From a virus: a stretch of 21,054 nt of DNA. Below, in pieces: positions 14,526 through 21,054 of the stretch. Both the position numbers and the translations under genes were made by a program. The notes under the pieces are model-generated. The model was not told where the DNA came from, did no database searches, and worked only from the letters and a program-made list of their open reading frames with translations. Location: IMG/VR virus record IMGVR_UViG_3300006641_000227, positions 1-21,054 of that record. The stretch is one strand, 5' to 3'. Each line of letters begins with the position of its first letter. Position 1 is the first letter of the stretch.

Positions 14526-16670
14526 ATGGCTTTGCAGTTCGCTGGCATCCTGAAGAAAATCTACTCGGGCGCTGACACCGCACGCGCTCGACGCTGGGTG
14601 GCTGCGGACTACATCGACCGCGTCCTTTTTGCGTCACCGTCGGTAGCTCCCCTATTTTGGCCAGGTTCCGGGAGCGCACGCCCGATTCCGGGCCTCCCCG
14701 ATTCTGACGGGTACGATGGGGTCGAGGTGTTCGACAACCACGTCCTGCTTTGGAGGGAGTCGACCCTCAAGTGGAGCGACCGGAACGATTTTGGCCTCTG
14801 GATCCCTGTCGCAATCACCGCGGCAGCCGGGTCGGCGGTCCTCGAGTCGGACCTCGTCCTGACCGCGACAGGCACGACCACCACGGCAGCGTATTTGACC
14901 GAATTGGCGGGTGAGTTTGTGTCAGGTCAGTTCGTCCGGATGGTCAGCTACGAGACCGACCCGACGGCGATCCTGTACGACTACTTCCGAGTCCGTCAGG
15001 TCGCTCTGGAATCCATCCAGAGCATCACGAGCATCAAGCGGCCCCAGACCGCGGCGGCCGGCGCCAAGACCCGGATCTACCTGGACCGGTACAACTCCTG
15101 GATCGACTGGACAACCGGCGCCCGGCTCAAGATCAACGGGGTCTCGACCCAGCTTAAGATCACGGACCGGTCCCGGAACGCCAACTACGACTTCCCGACG
15201 TCGGGTATCAGCCCCGTCGTGCCGGAGATTGGCGGCAAGCTGGTCATGCCGTTCGCCCGCGTGAACGCCGAGATGCAGGCCAGCGACACGGTGTCTGTCG
15301 GCCCGTCGGCGGACCCCGGCCAGGATCTCTACGAAATCACTGACCCGCCCTCCTATTCGGTGACCATGCGACGGCTCGGGATCGGCGACAAGGCGTCGGG
15401 TACGCTGTGGCCCAGCGGCACCATCGTCAGCTTCCAGAATTGGGTGGAGGTCGAGAACGTCGGATCGAGCGACGTTGCGATCCCCGGAGAAGCCACCGTT
15501 TCCGTCCTGGATAGCCTCATTCTCGAGCCCCTGGGATTCACTGGTGGCACGGCGCCGGGAGCGAAAATCCCCGCTGGCACCGCGGTCGAAACGATCAATG
15601 CCAATGCGTCGGGCGAAGTGCTCAACGTCGGATCTACGATCAACGGAGACATCTTCGGATGCGTCACCCTGGCGGAGTACTGCTACATCCTGAAGAAACG
15701 GTCCATCCAGAGCATGCAGAGCGTCGGGCCGGCGTCCGGGACGTTCTTCATCCGGCCTGAGATCCTCGACGAGGGGCCCATCGGCAGGTACGCGTGGTGC
15801 CGTGCCGGCGACCGTGAGATCGCCCTGATTGGGAACAAGGGGATGTACCTCTACGGAGGCGGCCAGAACCTGCGTCCCTTCGCGATCCAGCATTGGGAAG
15901 ACTTCCGCGACGAGGTGGACTGGGCCCGGGCAGACGAGATCGTTGCCCACCATCACCGGCGCGACAACGAGGTGTGGTTCGTCTACCCGACCAAGCTGGG
16001 CGAGACCAAGTGTTTCGTCTTCAACTACGTCGAGAACAGCGTCGTGCTGGACCGCTACCCCTCGCAGCTGAACGGCATCACTGCCCTGGGCCGCGTCGAC
16101 TGGGAGTTGGCCCCCACCTGGGAGTCGTTGGATGTTACCGAGCGGTGCAATGGAGCGGCCAAACGGTGGTACGAGTACGTCGATGAGCCCGAACGGGAAT
16201 ACACCGTGATGGCGGCGGGCGGCGACACGGGGAACAAGATCCTGGGTGAGGATCCCAACGAGGAGTACCCGCGCCTGCTGGTCCACGGCCGCGTCTGGTC
16301 ACGTTCGTCGAACGACGACTGCAACCCGACGGCCATCGCCAGCCTCGCCGAGACGCCAGACTTCGATTTCGGCGACCCCACGCTCTGGAAGTACGTCGAC
16401 ACGGTGTTTGTTATCCTTAACGGGAAGCAAAACGTGCCCGAAGGGGCTGTTTTGACGGTCACCGTGGGGGCTCGGGACAACCTCAACAGTCCCATCCGGT
16501 GGTCTGAGCCCCAGGAACTGTCGATCACAGAGGCTGGGTCCGGCCCGACCAAGATCAACGCGACGGTCAGCGGGCGGTACCTGCGCCTTCGGTTCGCGTC
16601 GGAGGCGGTGGGGGCCAATTGGGGTATCACAGCGTACCACATCACGGCCCGCCGCGGAGGAACCTACTGA
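14526..16670 (+). CDS. Nozzle-like tail protein
   Basis: A 714-residue protein with a very strong ribosome-binding site. It is beta-rich throughout. The region YCYILKKRSIQSMQSVGPAS (about 387-406), followed by FFIRPEILDEGPIGRYAWCR, IALIGNKGMYLYGGG and NEVWFVYPTKLGETKCFVFN, is the repeated 'hostile-strand' pattern of the beta-propeller in podovirus nozzle proteins, which close the tail tube below the adaptor. The C-terminal part (about 590-714) holds another beta domain (VDTVFVILNGKQNVPEGAVL; YLRLRFASEAVGANWGITAY). It is the largest complete gene together with the vWA protein. The alternative is a large tail-wall or stabilisation protein of another type. The end overlaps the next start by one base. 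Confidence 0.75.
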   Translation: MALQFAGILKKIYSGADTARARRWVAADYIDRVLFASPSVAPLFWPGSGSARPIPGLPDSDGYDGVEVFDNHVLLWRESTLKWSDRNDFGLWIPVAITAAAGSAVLESDLVLTATGTTTTAAYLTELAGEFVSGQFVRMVSYETDPTAILYDYFRVRQVALESIQSITSIKRPQTAAAGAKTRIYLDRYNSWIDWTTGARLKINGVSTQLKITDRSRNANYDFPTSGISPVVPEIGGKLVMPFARVNAEMQASDTVSVGPSADPGQDLYEITDPPSYSVTMRRLGIGDKASGTLWPSGTIVSFQNWVEVENVGSSDVAIPGEATVSVLDSLILEPLGFTGGTAPGAKIPAGTAVETINANASGEVLNVGSTINGDIFGCVTLAEYCYILKKRSIQSMQSVGPASGTFFIRPEILDEGPIGRYAWCRAGDREIALIGNKGMYLYGGGQNLRPFAIQHWEDFRDEVDWARADEIVAHHHRRDNEVWFVYPTKLGETKCFVFNYVENSVVLDRYPSQLNGITALGRVDWELAPTWESLDVTERCNGAAKRWYEYVDEPEREYTVMAAGGDTGNKILGEDPNEEYPRLLVHGRVWSRSSNDDCNPTAIASLAETPDFDFGDPTLWKYVDTVFVILNGKQNVPEGAVLTVTVGARDNLNSPIRWSEPQELSITEAGSGPTKINATVSGRYLRLRFASEAVGANWGITAYHITARRGGTY

Positions 16671-16873
16671 TGCCCACCCTCATCTCGATCACCAAAAGTG
16701 TCGGCACTTCCGTAGTGGCACCGACAATTCGTTGGCCCTCGTCCTCCCGTTTGTCAGAAGACGAGAAGACTGCGATCGCGGCATACACTCGGGAGGTCGA
16801 ACAGACCGTCCGGAACCTGGCTGAGTGCGTCCGCGAGCTGCAGCAGAAACTCGACGGAAAGACGGTCGGATGA
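16670..16873 (+). CDS. Short coiled-coil protein after the nozzle gene
   Basis: A 67-residue protein starting at ATG 16670, which shares its A with the nozzle TGA; GGAGG lies nine bases upstream inside the nozzle gene. The N terminus (MPTLISITKSVGTSVVAPTI) is beta-like or disordered. Residues 29-62 form one amphipathic helix (DEKTAIAAYTREVEQTVRNL, then ECVRELQQKLDG), probably a coiled coil. I recognise no family. Its TGA overlaps the next ATG in an ATGA junction, so three genes in a row are translationally coupled. Confidence 0.8.
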   Translation: MPTLISITKSVGTSVVAPTIRWPSSSRLSEDEKTAIAAYTREVEQTVRNLAECVRELQQKLDGKTVG

Positions 16874-17307
16874 TCCCCGAAGAAGCGAAGCGGAAGGCTG
16901 AGTTGGACGGCATGTTCGCCGACATCAGCCTCGGCAACCCTGACGCCGTCCATGTGTGCTGGGCGGTCTTCCAGTTCAGTCACGTGTTGGACGACTTGTT
17001 CGATCGCGACGTGACCCTGCCTGTCGAGACAGTCGGCCTTGCGCTCCTCACCTTCACGGAAGCCGTTGCCGCCAACCCCTTCTTCCAGGCCAACCGCGAC
17101 ATTCTCCTGGGCAGCATGAGAGTCTCGACGGTGGAGTGGATCGACTCGGAAAACTGGAGGAAGCGGGAGGACATCCGCGAGAGGGTGGCGGCCGAGGTGC
17201 TCAAGAGCCAGTACCAGAACTTTTTCTACACAGTTGCGGGTTTGTGTGGAGGTATCGGGCACATGCAGGCGATGTCGGCGAAGTACCGCGAGTACCAGTG
17301 GGATTGA
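16870..17307 (+). CDS. Helical phage protein with a DDLFD motif
   Basis: A 145-residue protein from ATG 16870 in a 4-base ATGA overlap with the previous gene. It is predicted all-helical. A pattern I associate with a family of uncharacterised podovirus proteins is present: CWAVFQFSHVLDDLFDRD (DD at 41-42, D45, D47), then LLTFTEAVAANPFFQANRDI, SMRVSTVEWIDSENWRKRED and a C-terminal FFYTVAGLCGGIGHMQAMSA with the ending KYREYQWD. The DDxxD box recalls isoprenoid synthases, but the protein is far too short and has only one such box. The function is unknown; the location suggests a virion or assembly role. Confidence 0.82.
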   Translation: MIPEEAKRKAELDGMFADISLGNPDAVHVCWAVFQFSHVLDDLFDRDVTLPVETVGLALLTFTEAVAANPFFQANRDILLGSMRVSTVEWIDSENWRKREDIRERVAAEVLKSQYQNFFYTVAGLCGGIGHMQAMSAKYREYQWD

Positions 17308-17363
17308 CGCTGGACGATCTTGGCCTCCCGGTCTTAGGGTCGGACTAAGGAGAGGAACACAAA

Positions 17364-17768
17364 ATGCCCCGCAACTTCATGGTCAGGCCCGCCCCCGTCG
17401 CGGCCCCCTCGACGCCGCCGGAGCCGCCCAAGGCTTTTGGCAATCCTACTCCGTTGGGTGGAACTCGGGCACCTGCCCCCGCAAGTAGCCCCACACCGGC
17501 CCCCGCAAGTAGCCCGGCTCCGGCCTCCTCGCAACCGTCTGCTGTTCCGCAGCCCCGGTTTTACGGCGGGGCGCCTGCCGCAGCTCCTGTAGACACAGTC
17601 GCCAAAACGTCGACCGGGTTCGCGTCTACAGCTGCCAGGACCAACAATCCGATGGGGTACAAGACCAACACTGGCACCTACGTCACCAGCCAGCCGTGGA
17701 CAATTGGGCCGGCGCAGTCGAACTACATTCTGAGTCCGTGGCGGCCGGCAGTGCAGGCCCGGAGCTAA
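17364..17768 (+). CDS. Pro/Ala/Ser-rich protein with internal repeats
   Basis: A 134-residue protein with a good ribosome site (AAGGAGAGG before ATG 17364). Residues 1-75 are rich in Pro, Ala and Ser, with an eight-residue repeat, PAPASSPT/PAPASSPA/PAPASSQP, encoded by a 24-base direct repeat. The C-terminal half is different: Asn/Thr/Tyr-rich (TNNPMGYKTNTGTYVTSQPW) and ending NYILSPWRPAVQARS. I recognise no family. It may be a flexible virion protein; it opens the block of internal proteins. The repeat can expand or contract between related phages. Confidence 0.8.
   Translation: MPRNFMVRPAPVAAPSTPPEPPKAFGNPTPLGGTRAPAPASSPTPAPASSPAPASSQPSAVPQPRFYGGAPAAAPVDTVAKTSTGFASTAARTNNPMGYKTNTGTYVTSQPWTIGPAQSNYILSPWRPAVQARS
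17475..17515 (+). repeat. 24-base in-frame direct repeat (coding)
   Basis: GCCCCCGCAAGTAGCCC occurs at 17475-17491 and again at 17499-17515, a period of 24 bases that encodes the PAPASSP unit. A degenerate third copy follows from 17523 (GCCTCCTCGCA). The exact match between the first two copies suggests recent duplication. Confidence 0.85.
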
Positions 17769-17787
17769 CACCTAACCAATCACGAAC

Positions 17788-18531
17788 ATGGGCTTCTACG
17801 GAGGACAAGAGACGGTCGACCCAAAGACAGCGGATCCGCTGTTTGGGCCAGAGGCGAAAAAGGTACGCACGGAGGTTTTTAACGCGCTTCCGACTGTAGG
17901 AGCGCGTGCCCAGGCGGGCGCCGAGCGTGCTTCCCAGGCCGCCACCCAGGCTTCAGGCGCGTATGCCCCGGTCATGGACTACGGGCGAAGCGTCCTGGCG
18001 GGCAATTACCTCAACGCATCCCCAGCCCTTCAGCGGTCTATCGCGTCCACCCGCGCTGCCGGCGACATGGCCGCTCAAGCCCAACAGGCCGAAGCGCGGG
18101 CCAACCTTGCCAACCAGCAGGCGGCGACGCGGGCTCAGTTCGGGCGGTCCGGCCAGACTTTTGGCACGGCCAACCAGCTCGCCCAGACGGGCAACACAGC
18201 CGGCCTCGAGGCTTCGCTCGGCCGCAGTGAGGCTGCTCGACTCGCCCAACAAAAGGCGACGGAGGACCAGACGTACGCGGAAAACTACGGTCGGGAGCGC
18301 ATGTTCCAACAGCAGGCCCCCGGCATGGTCAACATGGCTGCCACTCAACCGGTGCAGCTGCTTCAGTCGGTGCCAGGCATCGAGTACTCGGCCCTGGGCC
18401 CGGCCGTGGACATCACGCGGGGCCTGAGCGCCGGCCAGGCGTCGTCGGCTTCGTATTACAAACCCGGTGTCGGCGACTACACTTTGCAGGGCCTTGGGGC
18501 TCTCGGTGCGGCAGGTGGTGCAGGATTCTAA
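17788..18531 (+). CDS. Probable internal virion protein, Ala/Gln-rich
   Basis: A 247-residue protein whose start lacks a clear ribosome site (CCAATCACGAACATG). After an N-terminal segment (GGQETVDPKTADPLFGPEAK) it is an Ala/Gln-rich helical protein (residues 35-180; AQQAEARANLANQQAATRAQ followed by FGRSGQTFGTANQLA), then has a Gly/Ala-rich C terminus (YTLQGLGALGAAGGAGF). Proteins of this type in podoviruses are packed in the head and ejected with DNA, or form part of the inner core. That role is inferred from composition and the run of similar genes downstream. No catalytic motif is visible. Confidence 0.8.
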   Translation: MGFYGGQETVDPKTADPLFGPEAKKVRTEVFNALPTVGARAQAGAERASQAATQASGAYAPVMDYGRSVLAGNYLNASPALQRSIASTRAAGDMAAQAQQAEARANLANQQAATRAQFGRSGQTFGTANQLAQTGNTAGLEASLGRSEAARLAQQKATEDQTYAENYGRERMFQQQAPGMVNMAATQPVQLLQSVPGIEYSALGPAVDITRGLSAGQASSASYYKPGVGDYTLQGLGALGAAGGAGF

Positions 18532-18540
18532 GGAGGACCT
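18530..18540 (+). promoter_or_regulatory. Ribosome-binding site, identical to that at 14515
   Basis: AAGGAGGACCT precedes ATG 18541 and overlaps the stop codon of the previous gene (TAA 18529-18531). The 15-base start region is identical to that of the nozzle gene. Confidence 0.8.
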
Positions 18541-19821
18541 ATGGGCGACTGGACTTCAGGATTCGACTCGTTCCAACGGGGCATGGCCCTGCTCGGCGAA
18601 GGCCGTTACCGCCGCAAGCGGGAGGACATGGAGAAGGATCAGATGGACCTCGAGCGGCAACGCTACGAGCAGAACAAGAAGCTGACCGACGCCCAGATCC
18701 AGGCCATGGAGCGCCGCATCAACCGTCCGGCTGTGACCAGCCCCGGCGAGGACTTTGAGGCGGTCAAGGTCGAGCAGGATGAGTTCGGCAACCCGGTCAC
18801 GACCTACGGCAAGAAGCCCAAGGTGTTCAACCCGGAGACGGACGTGACGACGATGCCTGACGGCACCCGCGTTTTCCGCAACCCCAACACGGGCAACCTG
18901 GATGTTGTGAAGCCCGATGCGATGACGCAGTTCCTGAAGAACATGGGGCCACAAGTCCAGCCCCCGTCGACTCCTGCTGCCGCAGCGACACCGTCAGAAT
19001 GGCGTCCGCCCCTTCGGCTTCCTGGTCCTGCCGTCCAGCCCCCAGCCGCCGCACCCTCAGCCACTACATCGGCACAGCCAGCCCTCCGCCTTTCTGGTAT
19101 TGGGCCGAGCGGACCGACCTTCGATGTCGTGACCCCGGTGGAGGAGCCCACAATCGTCGAGCGGACCCTGCCCGACGGCAGCAAGCAGAAGTTCCTGCGT
19201 TCAGTCGACCCCAAGTCCGGCAAGGTCGACCTCAACCCGTACAACATACCCGGCGGTCAGATGTCCAGCGACACCGAGAAGGAGCTGAACGTAACTCTGA
19301 TGGCCATGGACAACCTGCCGGCGATTCGTCGGGCGGTGACAAAAGCAGGCGATGAGGGCGGTCCAATCGCCTCCATGGTCTCGGCTCCGTACGAGTTCTT
19401 CGCCGGGCCTCGCGAGGACAACCGGGCCTTCCAGCGTCTTGAAGCAGAGTCTCTCGTCCCTCTGGCCAAAGGTATTTTGGGAGAGACGGGCGCCCTGTCG
19501 GACACCGAGCAGAAACGGTACAAGGGTCTGCTGCCGACCTTCTCAGACACACAAGTTGCCCGAGACGAGAAGTACGCCGAATTGAAGCGGCTCCTCGTAG
19601 ACTCCGCTCAGAACCGCATCTTGCTGATGAAGGCCAAGGGGCAAGACACCGCGGCGATTGAGAAGGAGTTCGCCAACAAGATGGCCGTCATCGACGCGGT
19701 CGAGCAGGGCGCACCGACGTTTCAGACAGAGGCCCAAGTCGACAACGCGGCCAAGCTCGGAAAGCTGAAGCCTGGGATGCCGGTAGTCGTGAAAGGACGC
19801 GTAGCGGTCTGGAACCCTTAA
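18541..19821 (+). CDS. Probable internal (ejection) virion protein
   Basis: A 426-residue protein. Order: an N-terminal charged coiled coil (about 20-62, GRYRRKREDMEKDQMDLERQ), a beta-like segment with FGNPVTTYGKKPKV and TMPDGTRVFRNPNTGNL, and a Pro/Ala linker (about 140-185). A helical C-terminal domain (about 240-400) follows, with SMVSAPYEFFAGP, LVPLAKGILGETGALSDTEQ, then LLPTFSDTQVARDEKYAELK. The 'GETGALSDTE...LLP...D' block recurs in internal/ejection proteins of podoviruses as I know them. The end PGMPVVVKGRVAVWNP is a short SH3-like beta unit seen at the ends of such proteins. Ejection is inferred; no lysozyme or transglycosylase motif is present. Confidence 0.82.
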   Translation: MGDWTSGFDSFQRGMALLGEGRYRRKREDMEKDQMDLERQRYEQNKKLTDAQIQAMERRINRPAVTSPGEDFEAVKVEQDEFGNPVTTYGKKPKVFNPETDVTTMPDGTRVFRNPNTGNLDVVKPDAMTQFLKNMGPQVQPPSTPAAAATPSEWRPPLRLPGPAVQPPAAAPSATTSAQPALRLSGIGPSGPTFDVVTPVEEPTIVERTLPDGSKQKFLRSVDPKSGKVDLNPYNIPGGQMSSDTEKELNVTLMAMDNLPAIRRAVTKAGDEGGPIASMVSAPYEFFAGPREDNRAFQRLEAESLVPLAKGILGETGALSDTEQKRYKGLLPTFSDTQVARDEKYAELKRLLVDSAQNRILLMKAKGQDTAAIEKEFANKMAVIDAVEQGAPTFQTEAQVDNAAKLGKLKPGMPVVVKGRVAVWNP

Positions 19822-19825
19822 TTGT

Positions 19826-21054
19826 ATGCCCCTGACCTATCTCGACGACGCGGTCGAAAAGCCCAAAACGCAGTCGAAGCCAAAGTCGGGTCTGACCTAC
19901 CTCGACGAGGCAGGTTCCGCGCTGAAGCCGTCCGCCGCCCTGGAGCCGTCGCCTGACCAGCTCAACGAGGCGTTTTCGTCGAACACGTTGGAGGACATCA
20001 CGCCGGACCAGGCGCTGAACATCGCCAGGGTCCGCGACGAATCGCGTACGGACCCGATGGCGCTGGCGCAGGGGTTTGGTGAGGGCGTCGTCGGCCTGGC
20101 TGAACAGGGCGTTGGAGCGGGCAAAGAGTGGATGAAGTACGTCGCCAACAACCCGGCGATGTTCGTGAATCCTTTTGGGATCTCAGGCGCAGTCGCTCGG
20201 CCAGATGTCCTCAAGGCCGGCGCTGAGGCAGCCCTGCGAGGCTCTGCGGATCTCGGACAAATCGGACAGGACGTTGTCCAGTCGACCGTTTTGGACCCAC
20301 TGCGGGTCGTCAAGCGCGCTGCCGACAAGGAAGGGTGGGTGAACACGGTCGGGCGGCTAGTTGCCGCCGCGCCGGTGCTGAACCAGCAAAACCCCCTCTC
20401 CAGCCCGACCCTCCGTCTGGCGTCGGTTTTCCCTCAGGAGAGCGCCGAAGTGATGCGGGAGTCGCTCCTGCGTGACCGCGGCACGCTGCAGGAACGCCAA
20501 AAACTGGCTGAAGGTGACCGATCGTTGACTCAGGAAGTGGCCACGGCCCTTGCTTCGGTCGTGGGAGCGTCACCTGAGACTGCCCAGGCTGTTGGCCAGG
20601 CGGTACGGCCGCCCCCGGAGCTCGCCCAGTCCACTGATTTTGCGTCGCAGTTCGCTGACCCTGCCTTCCTGGCCTCGCCCGCCATCAGAGCGGGCTCGCG
20701 TTTGGCTGGGATGGTCCGCCCGACGGCCAAAAAAGCCGCGACTACCGTTGCCCGAGAGGTAGCCGTCCAGGCCATGTCACAGCCCCCAGTTATCGGAGGT
20801 CCGACAGCCGACATGCTGGGCCAACAATTCGCTCAAGAAGCGGCTAAATTTGCCGACAGGCCGCCAGGAATGGCCCAAAGGGGCGTCCAGGAGGCCGGAG
20901 AGGCTGCAGAAACGGCGGGTCAGGCGGTTGGACGCGGAGCGGAAGCTGTTCAGAACTTTGCGGAACGGTACGAAACCCCGCTCAAGCTGGCTTCCGGCGC
21001 TCTGGGGCTCGTTAAAGGCCTTCCTGGTGCCTTTGTCGGCGCCCAGGTGCCCGG
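19826..21054 (+). CDS. Large internal virion protein, 3' truncated
   Basis: A frame from ATG 19826 stays open to the end of the window, giving 409 codons of a longer gene. No ribosome site is obvious; the start lies four bases after the previous stop. The N terminus holds a near-repeat, PLTYLDDAVEKP and GLTYLDEAGSAL. The rest is helical and Ala/Gly/Gln-rich with glycine-zipper-like stretches that could insert into membrane (QGFGEGVVGLAEQGVGAG; PLKLASGALGLVKGLPGAFV). This resembles the large ejection proteins that form a channel across the cell envelope during infection. No peptidoglycan hydrolase motif appears in the visible part, though one could lie in the missing portion. Confidence 0.85.
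   Translation, partial: MPLTYLDDAVEKPKTQSKPKSGLTYLDEAGSALKPSAALEPSPDQLNEAFSSNTLEDITPDQALNIARVRDESRTDPMALAQGFGEGVVGLAEQGVGAGKEWMKYVANNPAMFVNPFGISGAVARPDVLKAGAEAALRGSADLGQIGQDVVQSTVLDPLRVVKRAADKEGWVNTVGRLVAAAPVLNQQNPLSSPTLRLASVFPQESAEVMRESLLRDRGTLQERQKLAEGDRSLTQEVATALASVVGASPETAQAVGQAVRPPPELAQSTDFASQFADPAFLASPAIRAGSRLAGMVRPTAKKAATTVAREVAVQAMSQPPVIGGPTADMLGQQFAQEAAKFADRPPGMAQRGVQEAGEAAETAGQAVGRGAEAVQNFAERYETPLKLASGALGLVKGLPGAFVGAQVP

Noticed and set aside
14922-16286. A 454-codon minus-strand frame under the nozzle gene
   Set aside because: Arg/Val/Asp-rich shadow of a real gene, no ribosome site, no family resemblance.
16981-17010. DDLFD as an isoprenoid synthase active site
   Set aside because: Only one Asp-rich box and 145 residues; these enzymes need about 300 residues and two boxes.
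1-21054. tRNA genes, CRISPR arrays, integrase or attachment sites
   Set aside because: I saw no cloverleaf, spaced repeat array, recombinase motif or repeat pair suggesting any of these.

Overview
This window is a stretch of a GC-rich tailed-phage genome carrying the packaging, head, connector and tail genes. All supported genes lie on the + strand and are tightly packed. The gene set (large terminase, portal, scaffold, SU10-type major capsid protein, small head-tail adaptor, nozzle-like protein, then internal virion proteins, with no tape measure, tail tube or sheath gene) points to a short-tailed phage whose head and connector resemble those of the SU10/phiEco32 group. The host cannot be named from the sequence. 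There is no integrase, replication, lysis, tRNA or CRISPR gene here, and both ends cut through genes. No gap between genes exceeds about 200 bases.

Layout. 2-1151: the 3' end of a tail-fibre-like gene, a DUF7936-like small protein and a short coiled-coil protein, closed by a probable terminator at 1177-1234. 1353-7173: packaging and early head block with terminase, two small proteins of odd composition, portal, a small helical protein and the scaffold, closed by a strong terminator at 7198-7229. 7312-9051: major capsid protein plus two small genes, preceded by an unusual interleaved palindrome and closed by a second strong terminator (9075-9110), so the capsid gene sits in its own transcription cassette. 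9159-16670: connector and host-contact block with adaptor, two tandem paralogous tail proteins (one glycine-rich), a 711-residue multi-domain protein, a glycosyltransferase-like DUF6734 protein and a nozzle-like protein. 16670-21054: two small coupled genes, a Pro/Ala/Ser-rich protein and three probable internal (ejection) virion proteins, the last running off the end.

The most unusual item is the gene at 11608-13743. It joins a short N-terminal segment that looks like a phage connector or tail-protein start to a purple-acid-phosphatase-like metallophosphatase, a BIG2 immunoglobulin-like domain and a von Willebrand A domain with an intact metal-binding (MIDAS) motif, and contains 12 cysteines. 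Its position between the paired fibre-like proteins and a glycosyltransferase-like gene, coupled by one-base overlaps, suggests a virion-borne enzyme and adhesin acting at the host surface. That role is inference.
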